From Chloroflexota bacterium (GTDB taxonomy: Bacteria; Chloroflexota; Anaerolineae; Anaerolineales; Villigracilaceae): a stretch of DNA of 10,000 bases. Below the pieces are notes generated by a model that did no database searches, was not told the origin of the DNA, and saw only the letters and a list, made by a program, of their open reading frames with translations. The stretch spans positions 1 to 10,000 of the forward strand of contig JAIWOB010000008.1 of NCBI GenBank assembly GCA_020217065.1, written 5' to 3'. Positions 1 through 6,846 of this stretch are shown piece by piece. The position numbers and the translations under genes were made by a program. Within the stretch, counting starts at the first letter, position 1. Each line of letters begins with the position of its first letter.

Positions 1-25
1 GGGTATGGTAATGTCGCATGGGTTC

Positions 26-48
26 AAAAAGCCGCCTCGGAGGCGGCT
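26..48 (-). terminator. Rho-independent terminator after truB
   Basis: Read on the minus strand, an 8-bp GC-rich stem (AGCCGCCT / AGGCGGCT, loop CCG) is followed directly by TTTT. It lies 76 bases past the truB stop codon. This is a standard intrinsic terminator layout and probably marks the end of the nusA-to-truB transcript. ribF, rpsO or pnp, which often follow truB, are therefore probably not co-transcribed here. The T tract is short, so efficiency may be moderate. Confidence 0.75.
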
Positions 49-123
49 GCGAGGAGAGAGCGCGCTGCGCCCGCTAAAGCGCGCTTCGAAGCGCTTCGGG
101 GTAACGTCCTCGCGCAGACTTTC

Positions 124-1047
124 TTAATCTGAAGTGAAAAAGACTTTTCGCGGCTGCCATTCGCGCGAGCCGTCTTCGTTGACGACCATTTCCATCAACG
201 CCACTAACTCGCCCTGCGTGCTGACGCCGCGCACCCGGGTTTCGGTCGGCTCGCCGACGACTTTCACGCGATGTCCGTGACGGACTCCTTCCACCTCATC
301 GGGGTTGAGTTCAACGGCGGGCCAGTCGCCCAGGGCTTCGGCGGCGGGAATCAGATATTGATACCAGTTGCCGGCGGCGAAGGCTTCCTGCAATTTTCGC
401 AGCGGCACGGAATCGCGGAGAGAAAACCGCCCGCTCTTTGTGCGCCGCAGCCCTACAAGGTAAGCACCGCACCCCAGTTTTACGCCGAGGTCGTTTGCCA
501 GCGAACGCACGTAAGTGCCGGAGGAGCAATGCACGTCAATCACCACTTCCGGCGGCGCCCATTCCAGCACTTCAAGATGATGCACCGTGATTTTACGCGG
601 AGTCAGGTCCATCTCTTCGCCCTGACGCGCCATCTCATAGGCTTTGCGCCCCTGCACCTTGACCGCCGAATAAGGCGGCGGGGTCTGCTCGATTTCGCCG
701 ACGAAAGATTGCAGCGCCTCATTGAACTGCTCTTCAGTAATGTTGAGGGGGTCTTTGGAAAGCGTTACCTTGCCCTCCGAATCGAAAGTGTCCGTCGAAC
801 CGCCCAAGCGAATGATGGCTTGATAACGCTTATCCGAAGCGGAGACATACTCGCTTAAACGCACGGCGGGACCGACAAGAACGACCAAAACCCCGGAAGC
901 GCGCGGGTCAAGCGTGCCGGTGTGACCGGCGCGGCGCAAACCGGTTCCATTTCGAATTGCCTGCACAACGTCGTGAGATGTCATGCCGACGGGCTTATCT
1001 ACAACAAGAGCGCCGGAAATGGCGTTCTTTACATCCTGACTGTTCAT
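124..1047 (-). CDS. truB: tRNA pseudouridine(55) synthase TruB
   Basis: TruB converts U55 of the tRNA T-loop to pseudouridine in the cytoplasm. The 307-residue product matches the usual family length of about 300-315. Near the N-terminus are the DKPVGMTSHDVV segment (residues 17-28) and GHTGTLDP (41-48), whose Asp47 is the expected catalytic nucleophile. A YQAIIRLG strand motif, the SSGTYVRSLANDLG segment and RRTKSGRF follow, and residues from about 240 onward look like the C-terminal TruB/PUA-type RNA-binding region. I chose the ATG at 1047 because AAGGAGG lies 8 bases upstream. The same frame stays open to 1134, but that extension (MQISRTNALLPIW...) has no family similarity that I recognise and lies over a promoter candidate. 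The gene is last in the nusA cluster, 93 bases after nrnA, and a terminator follows it. Identification is very secure. Confidence 0.97.
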   Translation of the reverse strand: MNSQDVKNAISGALVVDKPVGMTSHDVVQAIRNGTGLRRAGHTGTLDPRASGVLVVLVGPAVRLSEYVSASDKRYQAIIRLGGSTDTFDSEGKVTLSKDPLNITEEQFNEALQSFVGEIEQTPPPYSAVKVQGRKAYEMARQGEEMDLTPRKITVHHLEVLEWAPPEVVIDVHCSSGTYVRSLANDLGVKLGCGAYLVGLRRTKSGRFSLRDSVPLRKLQEAFAAGNWYQYLIPAAEALGDWPAVELNPDEVEGVRHGHRVKVVGEPTETRVRGVSTQGELVALMEMVVNEDGSREWQPRKVFFTSD

Positions 1048-1054
1048 AAGATAT

Positions 1055-1061
1055 TCCTCCT
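1055..1061 (-). promoter_or_regulatory. Strong Shine-Dalgarno of truB
   Basis: The minus strand reads AAGGAGG here, 8 bases before the ATG at 1047. It decides the truB start in favour of the ATG rather than the upstream in-frame codon near 1134. Confidence 0.8.
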
Positions 1062-1078
1062 TGATGATTTGCAGTTGT

Positions 1079-1107
1079 ATTATGACAAAAGAAATCCAAA
1101 TAGGCAA
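1079..1107 (-). promoter_or_regulatory. Candidate internal promoter of truB
   Basis: On the minus strand, TTGCCT (1107-1102, 4/6 match to the sigma-70 -35 consensus) is followed after exactly 17 bases by CATAAT (1084-1079, 5/6 match to the -10). TG one base ahead of the -10 gives an extended -10. Transcription would start near 1072, about 25 bases before the truB ATG and just ahead of its Shine-Dalgarno. The site lies in an AT-richer stretch of the 93-base gap after nrnA. It was called from sequence alone. Confidence 0.55.
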
Positions 1108-1140
1108 TAGCGCGTTGGTTCGACTGATTTGCAATCGAAT

Positions 1141-2097
1141 TTATAAATTCAACATTTCGCGGGTGGTCTTAAGAACTTCGCTGCGAATTTCTTCCAGCCC
1201 GCCCTCGATATCCGCGCCGGCGGCTGCGGCATGACCGCCGCCTTTGAAATGCTTGGCGACTTTGGAAACGTCTAAACCGGGGACCAGAGCGCGCCACGAA
1301 ATCTTGACGCGGTTGTCGCTTTGCTCTACAAAGACCATGCCGACTTTGCTTCCGTCAATCGCGGAAATCATGTTGATAAGGTCGGCGTCGTCGTTGCCGC
1401 CGTAGCCCGCCGCCTTTCGGTCTGCCAGCGAGAGCGTTCCCCAAACGATGCCGTGCCTGCTTTCAAGGCTCGAAAGCCCCGCGCCCCAGTATTTAGCGGC
1501 AGGGAAAGATTTTCTCACCAGCGCGTTCATGTAGATTTCAGGCATGTCTACGCCGGTTTCCATCAACGCCGCCGCCTGGCGCAGAGATTCGGGCGTGGTG
1601 TTCGCGGTGCGAAAGCCCAGCGTGTCGGTGATGATGCCGGTCAGGAGGGCGGCGGCAATCGGCTTTGTAATTTGAAATCCCCATTCGGGCAGGCGGTTGG
1701 TGAGAATCGCCGACGTGGCGACCTCTTCCGCTTCAATGAGGTTTAGTTTTCCAAATCTTTCGTTTGTTTTGTGATGGTCTATGTTGATATCGGGCTGCCC
1801 GAAGTTTTCAAATACCTTTCCCGTGCGTTTGAAATCGGCGCAGTCCACCGTGATAAAAGTGTCGTACCCGCCCTGAGGCTCTTTTTCAATAAGGCGGCTG
1901 CCTTCGAGAAACTTAAACGAAGAAGGCAGCCCGTCCGCCAAAACCATTTGAACGGATTTGCCGGCGTCGCGCAGCGCAAGGCCGAGTCCCAGCAGCGAGC
2001 CAATTGCGTCTCCGTCGGGTCGGACATGAGAGGCGACAACAACCTTCTGCGCTTCGTCTAACCTGTTTTTTATCTCCCCTGAAATTTGACTGTTCAC
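1141..2097 (-). CDS. nrnA: DHH/DHHA1 phosphoesterase, NrnA-type nanoRNase / pAp phosphatase
   Basis: This 318-residue protein belongs to the DHH superfamily of Mn-dependent phosphoesterases. NrnA members degrade 2-5-nucleotide RNAs and dephosphorylate 3'-phosphoadenosine 5'-phosphate. The metal-binding signatures are visible in order: HVRPDGDAIGS (residues 24-34), VDCAD (84-88), DHHKTN (107-112) and ITDTLGFRT (156-164). The C-terminal DHHA1 domain carries GGGHAAAAG (286-294), the substrate-binding glycine-rich loop. The length is normal for NrnA (about 310-325). Translation starts at GTG, and that GTG directly follows the rbfA stop (TAA|GTG). GGAGG inside the end of rbfA, 10 bases upstream, serves as ribosome binding site, so the two genes are probably translationally coupled. 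A position between rbfA and truB is common for this family in Gram-positive bacteria and related phyla. Which of the two activities dominates cannot be read from the sequence. Confidence 0.93.
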   Translation of the reverse strand: MNSQISGEIKNRLDEAQKVVVASHVRPDGDAIGSLLGLGLALRDAGKSVQMVLADGLPSSFKFLEGSRLIEKEPQGGYDTFITVDCADFKRTGKVFENFGQPDINIDHHKTNERFGKLNLIEAEEVATSAILTNRLPEWGFQITKPIAAALLTGIITDTLGFRTANTTPESLRQAAALMETGVDMPEIYMNALVRKSFPAAKYWGAGLSSLESRHGIVWGTLSLADRKAAGYGGNDDADLINMISAIDGSKVGMVFVEQSDNRVKISWRALVPGLDVSKVAKHFKGGGHAAAAGADIEGGLEEIRSEVLKTTREMLNL

Positions 2098-2466
2098 TTA
2101 CGATAGTCCTCCATTTTTCGTTTCTTTTTTTAACCCTGCCAGAATCTTTTCGATATGGTCGGCGTTTTCGGGCGTGGGGTCCCAATGAAAGCGCAATTTG
2201 GGAAACGCGCGCAATTCCACTCTGGAAGCGAGAAGACGGCGGAAAAACCCCGACGCCGACTCAAGCCCCGCCAGGATTTCCGCGGAACGTTCCGCGCCCT
2301 CGACGGCTGAGACGTAAATATCGGCGTAAGCCAGTTCCCTGTCTATCCTTACGTCGGTGACGAAAACTTGTCGCAGACGCGGGTCGTTGACTTCGCGGAT
2401 TAATAACTCCGAAAGTTCCTGACGGACGCGGTCCGCAATGCGTTGCAAGCGAATTCCTGAAGGCAT
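2098..2466 (-). CDS. rbfA: 30S ribosome-binding factor RbfA
   Basis: RbfA is a small KH-type RNA-binding protein that helps late 30S subunit and 16S rRNA maturation. The 122 residues match the family (about 115-135). The N-terminus has the typical RLQRIADRVRQELSELL helix and the NDPRL segment (about residues 27-31). VFVTDVRIDREL and ADIYVS form the central strands, and a helix leads to the FRRLLASRVELRAFPKLRF signature (about 74-92) and the DPTPEN region. A Lys-rich tail ends the protein. The ATG start gives the usual family N-terminus. Only a weak AAAGG, about 16 bases upstream, precedes it, and a small AT-rich hairpin lies next to that. The infB stop is 35 bases upstream and nrnA starts on the base after its stop, which supports an operon. 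Confidence 0.95.
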   Translation of the reverse strand: MPSGIRLQRIADRVRQELSELLIREVNDPRLRQVFVTDVRIDRELAYADIYVSAVEGAERSAEILAGLESASGFFRRLLASRVELRAFPKLRFHWDPTPENADHIEKILAGLKKETKNGGLS

Positions 2467-2485
2467 GACGTTTTACAATTAACCT

Positions 2486-2500
2486 TTTATCAACGATAAA
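2486..2500. repeat. AT-rich inverted repeat in the infB-rbfA gap
   Basis: TTTATC and GATAAA form a perfect 6-bp inverted repeat around a 3-base loop, immediately after the infB stop and just before the weak AAAGG of rbfA. It could fold in the mRNA, but the stem is all A/T except one pair and therefore weak. A role in translation of rbfA is only a possibility. Confidence 0.3.
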
Positions 2501-2501
2501 T

Positions 2502-4271
2502 CTATTCGACGACGTAACAAACCAGCGTGTCGCCGATTTTGATGTCGTTGAAGCTTTTGAAACCGACTCCGCATTCATATCCCTGGCGGATTTCCTTTAC
2601 GTCTTCTTTTTCGTGGCGCAGGGAAGAGAGTTCGCCTTCAAACACGATGTCCTCGCCGCGATAGAGGCGGGCAAGCGCGCCGCGCCGCAGTTCTCCCTCC
2701 GTGACTTTGCAGCCAGCCACCCGCCCAAACTTTGAAGCGTTAAAGACGTTCAAGACCTGGGCGCGCCCGATGACCTTTTCTTCCAGTTTGGGTTCGAGCA
2801 TCCCCTTGAGCGCTTTCTCAATATCCTCGGTCATGCGATAGATAATCTCGTACAGGCGAATATCCACGCCCTCTTTTTCGGCAAGCCGCCGTCCATCCAC
2901 CTCCGCCTGAACGTTAAAACCGACGATGATGGCTTTGGAGGCGGACGCAAGCATGACGTCGTTGATGCCGATATTGCCCGTCTCCGCATGTAAAATGCGA
3001 ATGCCGATTTCGCCGCCGCCGAGTTTGTTCAATTCGCTGATAATCGGGTCGAGCGAGCCTTGCACGTCGGCTTTGACAATCAGGTTGAGTTCCTTCGCCT
3101 CGCCCGACTGCACGTTGGCAAACAGGTCTTCCAGCGAAACTTTCTTCTTGGACTGCGAAGCGGCTTTGGCGGCTTCCATTCGCTCGGCGGCAATCACGCG
3201 CGCCTCTTTTTCGGAAGCGACCACCTGAAAGAGGTCGCCCGCCGATGGAACGCCGTTCAAACCCATCACCGCCACCGGCGTGGACGGTCCGGCTTTGCGA
3301 ATTGGCTTTCCTTTGTAATCGGTCATGGCGCGCAATTTGCCGTGCGCGACGCCGGCGACGACCACGTCTCCGGCGTTGAGCGTGCCGTTTTGAACCAGAA
3401 GAGTCGCCACCACGCCTTTGGATTTGTCCAATTCGGCTTCGATGACCGTGCCGATGACCTTGCCGTTGGGGTTGGCTTTAATCTCGCTGCTATCCGCCAC
3501 CAGCAGAATGCCTTCGAGTAAATCGTCAATGCCTTGCTTTTGTTTTGCCGAAACGGGGATAACCATGGTCGCGCCGCCCCACTCGTCGGGAACAAGTTCA
3601 AGTTCAGCCAATTGCTGCTTGACGCGGTCGGGGTTGGCGTTGGCTTTATCCACTTTGTTCAAGGCGACCAGGATGGGAACGCGGGCGGCTTTGGCGTGGG
3701 CGATGGCTTCGCGGGTTTGGGGCATTACGCCGTCGTCGGCGGCGACCACCAAAACGACAATATCCGCCCCTTGCGCGCCGCGCGCGCGCATCTGCGTGAA
3801 CGCCGCGTGACCGGGCGTATCCAGAAAGGTAATCAGACGTCCCTTCTTCTCGACTTGATACGCGCCGATATGCTGAGTGATGCCGCCCGCCTCGCCTCCG
3901 GCGACGTCGGTCTGACGAATGGCGTCCAGCAGGCTGGTCTTGCCGTGGTCTACATGCCCCAAAATGGTGACAACTGGCGGGCGCGGTTTCAGAGAAGCGC
4001 TGCTTTCGCCGGCTATCATTTGCCGCCATTGCGGCACTTCGCCGGTTTCTTTTTGTTCCTCTTCTTCGCTTCGCTCCAGCACAGCCTCCAAGCCGTACTC
4101 GCCTACGACAATGGCGGCGGTGTCGAAATCCACCGTCTGGTTGATGGTCGCCATCACCCCGTTGGACATCAATTTTTTAATTAAGTCAATGGGACTTTTC
4201 CCAATTTTCGACGCCAAATCGCGGATGACGATATTGGCGGGAAGTTCAATTTTATTTTCATTGCTGCTCAT
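2502..4271 (-). CDS. infB: Translation initiation factor IF-2, compact form
   Basis: IF-2 is the GTPase that brings initiator fMet-tRNA to the 30S subunit and promotes subunit joining. At 589 residues it is much shorter than E. coli IF-2 (about 890), with a single IF2_N-type domain (about residues 8-60: LPANIVIRDLASKIGKSP...) and a short acidic linker instead of a long charged N-terminal region. All G-domain motifs are intact: G1 GHVDHGKT (105-112), G2 GGITQHIGA with Thr132, G3 DTPGH (151-155), G4 NKVD (205-208) and G5 SAK (241-243). Domain II, the IF-2 domain III and the C-terminal fMet-tRNA-binding barrel follow, ending with the CGVGFKSFNDIKIGD signature. The ATG has an excellent ribosome binding site and gives the expected start. 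Upstream is ylxR (82-base gap) and downstream is rbfA. There is no frameshift or missing motif. Confidence 0.98.
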   Translation of the reverse strand: MSSNENKIELPANIVIRDLASKIGKSPIDLIKKLMSNGVMATINQTVDFDTAAIVVGEYGLEAVLERSEEEEQKETGEVPQWRQMIAGESSASLKPRPPVVTILGHVDHGKTSLLDAIRQTDVAGGEAGGITQHIGAYQVEKKGRLITFLDTPGHAAFTQMRARGAQGADIVVLVVAADDGVMPQTREAIAHAKAARVPILVALNKVDKANANPDRVKQQLAELELVPDEWGGATMVIPVSAKQKQGIDDLLEGILLVADSSEIKANPNGKVIGTVIEAELDKSKGVVATLLVQNGTLNAGDVVVAGVAHGKLRAMTDYKGKPIRKAGPSTPVAVMGLNGVPSAGDLFQVVASEKEARVIAAERMEAAKAASQSKKKVSLEDLFANVQSGEAKELNLIVKADVQGSLDPIISELNKLGGGEIGIRILHAETGNIGINDVMLASASKAIIVGFNVQAEVDGRRLAEKEGVDIRLYEIIYRMTEDIEKALKGMLEPKLEEKVIGRAQVLNVFNASKFGRVAGCKVTEGELRRGALARLYRGEDIVFEGELSSLRHEKEDVKEIRQGYECGVGFKSFNDIKIGDTLVCYVVE

Positions 4272-4276
4272 AAGCC

Positions 4277-4285
4277 ACCTCCTTC
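4277..4285 (-). promoter_or_regulatory. Strong Shine-Dalgarno of infB
   Basis: The minus strand reads GAAGGAGGTGG across this site, a near-complete match to the 16S rRNA 3' end. It lies about 6 bases before the infB ATG at 4271. It is the best ribosome binding site in the window and fixes the short form of IF-2 as the translated product. Confidence 0.8.
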
Positions 4286-4353
4286 TGGTTTGCGAATCTC
4301 AACTTAAGATTTGCTTCGATTCATCCCCCAACGAGACGCCTGTGAGCGAGTGG

Positions 4354-4644
4354 CTAATCGTTCACATGGTTTTTCGCGTTGGGTTCCGCCGGCAGGGAGT
4401 TCATAAACGCCTCCAGGCGGGCGCGGTCTTCCGCGCTGAGTTCAATTTTGAGAGCGTGCGCCAGGGCGCCCTTGATGCCGCGCGCCCAGCATTCGCGCTT
4501 ATCGTGCAAATATGCGCCCCGTCCAGCCGCTTTTCCCGTAAGGTCCACCCGCACGCCCTCGGCAGTGCGGACGATGCGCACCATCTGACGTTTGGGCAAG
4601 ACTTCACGGCAACCCACACAAGTGCGCTGGGGAATGTGTTTCAT
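4354..4644 (-). CDS. ylxR: YlxR/RnpM family RNA-binding protein
   Basis: This is a small basic protein of the YlxR (DUF448) family, which sits between nusA and infB in many bacteria. In Bacillus subtilis the family member has been described as an RNase P modulator (RnpM). The 96-residue product starts MKHIPQRTCVGCRE, the classic family start, with CVGC at about residues 9-12. The second signature, GRGAYLHDKRECW, lies in the middle of the protein and carries the conserved Arg-Gly-Ala-Tyr. An alternative TTG start two codons upstream (4650) has a slightly better spaced AAAGGG, so two extra residues are possible. nusA ends 58 bases upstream and infB follows. Family membership is secure; the RNase P role is transferred from the family. 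Confidence 0.92.
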   Translation of the reverse strand: MKHIPQRTCVGCREVLPKRQMVRIVRTAEGVRVDLTGKAAGRGAYLHDKRECWARGIKGALAHALKIELSAEDRARLEAFMNSLPAEPNAKNHVND

Positions 4645-4702
4645 AGACAAATGGGACCCTTTGCCGCCTTCAAACGATTAACCAAAAAACTTTCTCAGGC
4701 GA

Positions 4703-6604
4703 TTATTCCCAATCGTCGCCGGATTCGCCGCCGCGCTTGTGAATCTTGCGACCAACGACTTCTCCCAAATCTTCGTCGAATTCCAATTCGACGGCTTTCT
4801 TTTTGCTCTTTTTGCCCTTCTTCTTTTCAAGCGCGGTTTCCTCGTCGGACTCCGCCGTCGTTTGGAATATCTCCGGCTTCATCTTGAATAGTTCATCGAG
4901 GGCGATGCCGTCTTTAGCGTTTTCATCGTCTTCGACGGCTTCAATCTGCTTCTTTTTAGGTTCAGCGCGCTTCGGCGCTGCGGGCTGTTCTTCGGCTTTG
5001 ACAAACTCGGCGGGCGGCAGAGGCGAGGGCGTTTCCGCCGGCGCAAATTCAGGCTGGGGTTCAGGCGCGCTCTCGGCTTCGACAGCCGGCGCAGGTTCGG
5101 GTTCGGGGAAGGTCAACGCGGCAAGCGATTCTTCGATGTTCTGCATGGCTTTAGAGCCGATGCCAGGCAGCCCAAGCACCTTGTTGGGGTCGGACTTGAG
5201 AACAAACATCAAACTGCCTACGGTTTCATAACCAGCCTCGGTCAGGATGTTGAAGATATGTTCCTTCATACCAGCCTGTTCAAGGGGCATGTGGAAGGCA
5301 GCGGCAGGCACGTCGGCGCGGGCGGCGTTGATGCGCTCTTCTTCAACGCGGATGGCTTCCTCTTTGATTTGAATCGTCCGCCTTTCGACGCGGTCTACAA
5401 ATTGTCCCAAAAGGGTGTATTCTTCCGGCGTGATGGGACGGGCTTCGGCTTTCTTCGCCAGGATTTCTTCAACTTGGGGCGCGGTCTCAACGACGGCGGG
5501 GAGCAGCGCCGCGAGTTCGGGGTCGTTCTGCAGTTTATTCAGGGCGTCGGCGGCGGCTTCGCTCAGCGACTTGATGTCAATGCGCCAGCCGGTCAACTTG
5601 GCGGCAAGGCGCGCGTTTTGTCCATCGCGCCCAATCGCAAGGCTTAGTTGGTCCTCCCCCACCACCACCGTCGCCGTGCGGGCGTTTTCGTTATCCACCA
5701 GGTAAACGCCGCTGACGCGCGCCGGGCTGATGGCTTTGGAAATGTAAACGACCGGGTCGGGGTCCCACTGAATAATGTCTATCTTTTCGTCGTGTAATTC
5801 TTTGACGATTGCCTGAATCCGCACGCCTTTGATGCCCACGCAAGCGCCCACCGGGTCAATGCCGGGTTGCGTGGCGGAAACAGCCACTTTGGCGCGCGCG
5901 CCGGGTTCGCGCGCAATGGCGCGGATTTCAACAATGCCATGATAGATTTCCGGCACTTCGTTTTCGAGCAGGCGGCGCAGGAAGTTGCGGTGGGCGCGGG
6001 AGAGGATAATCTGAGGTCCGCGCGCGCCGTCTTTAACTTCCATCACCACGGCGCGAACGCGGTCATGGACTTTAAGCCGCTCGCCGGGGATTTTTTGGTT
6101 GTTGGGCATCACGCCTTCGGCTTTCATGTCCAAGCCTATCGTCACGCTTTGCGCGTTGCTGGCTTGCACAATCCCGGAGACGATTTCGCCCACCTGACGC
6201 TCGAAATACTGCATCTGGTTGGAGCGCTCCGCTTCGCGGATACGCTGCTGAATCACCTGGCGCGCGGTTTGCGCTGCGACGCGCCCAAAATCCGACGGCG
6301 TGCTTTCCACCAGCACCATGTCGCCGACTTGCGCGTCGGGTTTGACCTTGCGGGCTTCTTCCAACAGGACTTCCGTGCGGGCGTCCATCACCTTATCCTC
6401 GACCACTTCCTTTTCGGCATAGACGGTAACGACGCCGGTGTCAGGGTCTAGTTTGGCTTCCACATGCTGCGCCGTGGACGCGCCAACAGCCCGGCGATAC
6501 GCGGAGACCATCGCAGATTCAATCGCGAAGACCACCACATCGCGGGCGAGTTGTTTTTCTTCGAGCATCTCGTTGAATGCCAATGCAAATTCGTTCTTAG
6601 CCAT
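4703..6604 (-). CDS. nusA: Transcription termination/antitermination factor NusA with long C-terminal extension
   Basis: NusA binds RNA polymerase and nascent RNA and controls pausing, termination and antitermination. The 633-residue protein has the NusA N-terminal domain (about 1-110), an S1 domain (about 136-200) and two KH domains. KH1 carries [10 protein letters not shown] (253-262), and KH2 carries [18 protein letters not shown] (323-340). Beyond about residue 345, where short NusA proteins end, it has a charged helical stretch (about 350-430) and then a helix-hairpin-helix-like repeat (about 436-495, with [14 protein letters not shown]). A Pro/Ala/Glu-rich linker (about 500-545) and a tail mixing acidic patches with a lysine cluster ([14 protein letters not shown]) end the protein. 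It is longer than E. coli (495) or B. subtilis (371) NusA. ATG is preceded by GGAG at 8 bases. It is first in the cluster; rimP, often found upstream, is missing. Confidence 0.97.
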   Translation of the reverse strand: MAKNEFALAFNEMLEEKQLARDVVVFAIESAMVSAYRRAVGASTAQHVEAKLDPDTGVVTVYAEKEVVEDKVMDARTEVLLEEARKVKPDAQVGDMVLVESTPSDFGRVAAQTARQVIQQRIREAERSNQMQYFERQVGEIVSGIVQASNAQSVTIGLDMKAEGVMPNNQKIPGERLKVHDRVRAVVMEVKDGARGPQIILSRAHRNFLRRLLENEVPEIYHGIVEIRAIAREPGARAKVAVSATQPGIDPVGACVGIKGVRIQAIVKELHDEKIDIIQWDPDPVVYISKAISPARVSGVYLVDNENARTATVVVGEDQLSLAIGRDGQNARLAAKLTGWRIDIKSLSEAAADALNKLQNDPELAALLPAVVETAPQVEEILAKKAEARPITPEEYTLLGQFVDRVERRTIQIKEEAIRVEEERINAARADVPAAAFHMPLEQAGMKEHIFNILTEAGYETVGSLMFVLKSDPNKVLGLPGIGSKAMQNIEESLAALTFPEPEPAPAVEAESAPEPQPEFAPAETPSPLPPAEFVKAEEQPAAPKRAEPKKKQIEAVEDDENAKDGIALDELFKMKPEIFQTTAESDEETALEKKKGKKSKKKAVELEFDEDLGEVVGRKIHKRGGESGDDWE

Positions 6605-6647
6605 CTTCCCTGCTCCGTTTTACTCCTGTTCCTGTTCTTACAAGCGG

Positions 6648-6670
6648 AAAAGTGGGGGATACCCACTTTT
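6648..6670. repeat. Perfect 9-bp inverted repeat in the nusA leader
   Basis: AAAAGTGGG and CCCACTTTT flank a 5-base loop, 44 bases upstream of the nusA ATG and downstream of its candidate promoter. In the nusA mRNA this would fold into a hairpin ending in UUUU, which resembles a short terminator or attenuator. As double-stranded DNA it could equally be an operator. NusA autoregulation at its own leader is plausible but is not shown by the sequence. Confidence 0.5.
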
Positions 6671-6705
6671 CGATGTCTTCTCTATTGGGTTGTCCGTACT
6701 TCAAA

Positions 6706-6734
6706 ATTTTAGCATAGACGCGGGGAAGGCGCAA
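6706..6734 (-). promoter_or_regulatory. Candidate nusA operon promoter
   Basis: The minus strand has TAAAAT (6711-6706, 5/6 match to the -10 consensus) exactly 17 bases after TTGCGC (6734-6729, a weak -35 keeping TTG). Transcription would begin near 6699 and give a leader of about 95 bases that contains the 6648-6670 hairpin. Its position fits the first gene of the cluster. Confidence 0.45.
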
Positions 6735-6794
6735 GGTTTATGCGGGAAGTTTTATATTGAACAACCGTAAAAACGGAAAACAGAACATAATTTC

Positions 6795-6803
6795 TGATAT
6801 ACT
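6795..6803 (+). promoter_or_regulatory. Candidate radA promoter (extended -10)
   Basis: TGATATACT contains a TATACT -10 hexamer (5/6) with TG one base upstream, the extended -10 form. No good -35 lies at the expected distance, which fits extended -10 promoters. The start point would be near 6810, about 37 bases before the radA ATG and downstream of the TTG at 6757, which argues against that codon as the radA start. Confidence 0.5.
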
Positions 6804-6846
6804 GGGACTGACCGACCCAACCTTATCTTCCTTTACGAGAAGCGAT

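Noticed and set aside
271..858. Plus-strand open frame opposite truB
   Set aside because: It is a shadow of the conserved TruB frame, with no ribosome binding site or domain.
1048..1134. A 29-codon N-terminal extension of truB
   Set aside because: The extension is not family-like and covers the promoter candidate and Shine-Dalgarno of the ATG at 1047.
3919..4887. A long plus-strand open frame across the infB-ylxR-nusA junctions
   Set aside because: It is antisense to three secure genes, has no recognisable domain, and is Ser/Arg-rich in the way antisense frames of GC-rich genes are.
5867..6451. Plus-strand open frame of 194 codons opposite nusA
   Set aside because: It is rich in His, Phe and Ala, lacks family motifs, and lies fully within the conserved S1/KH coding region of NusA.
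6757..6846. A 30-codon N-terminal extension of radA from TTG
   Set aside because: RadA proteins begin just before the zinc finger, and the likely -10 element lies inside this stretch.
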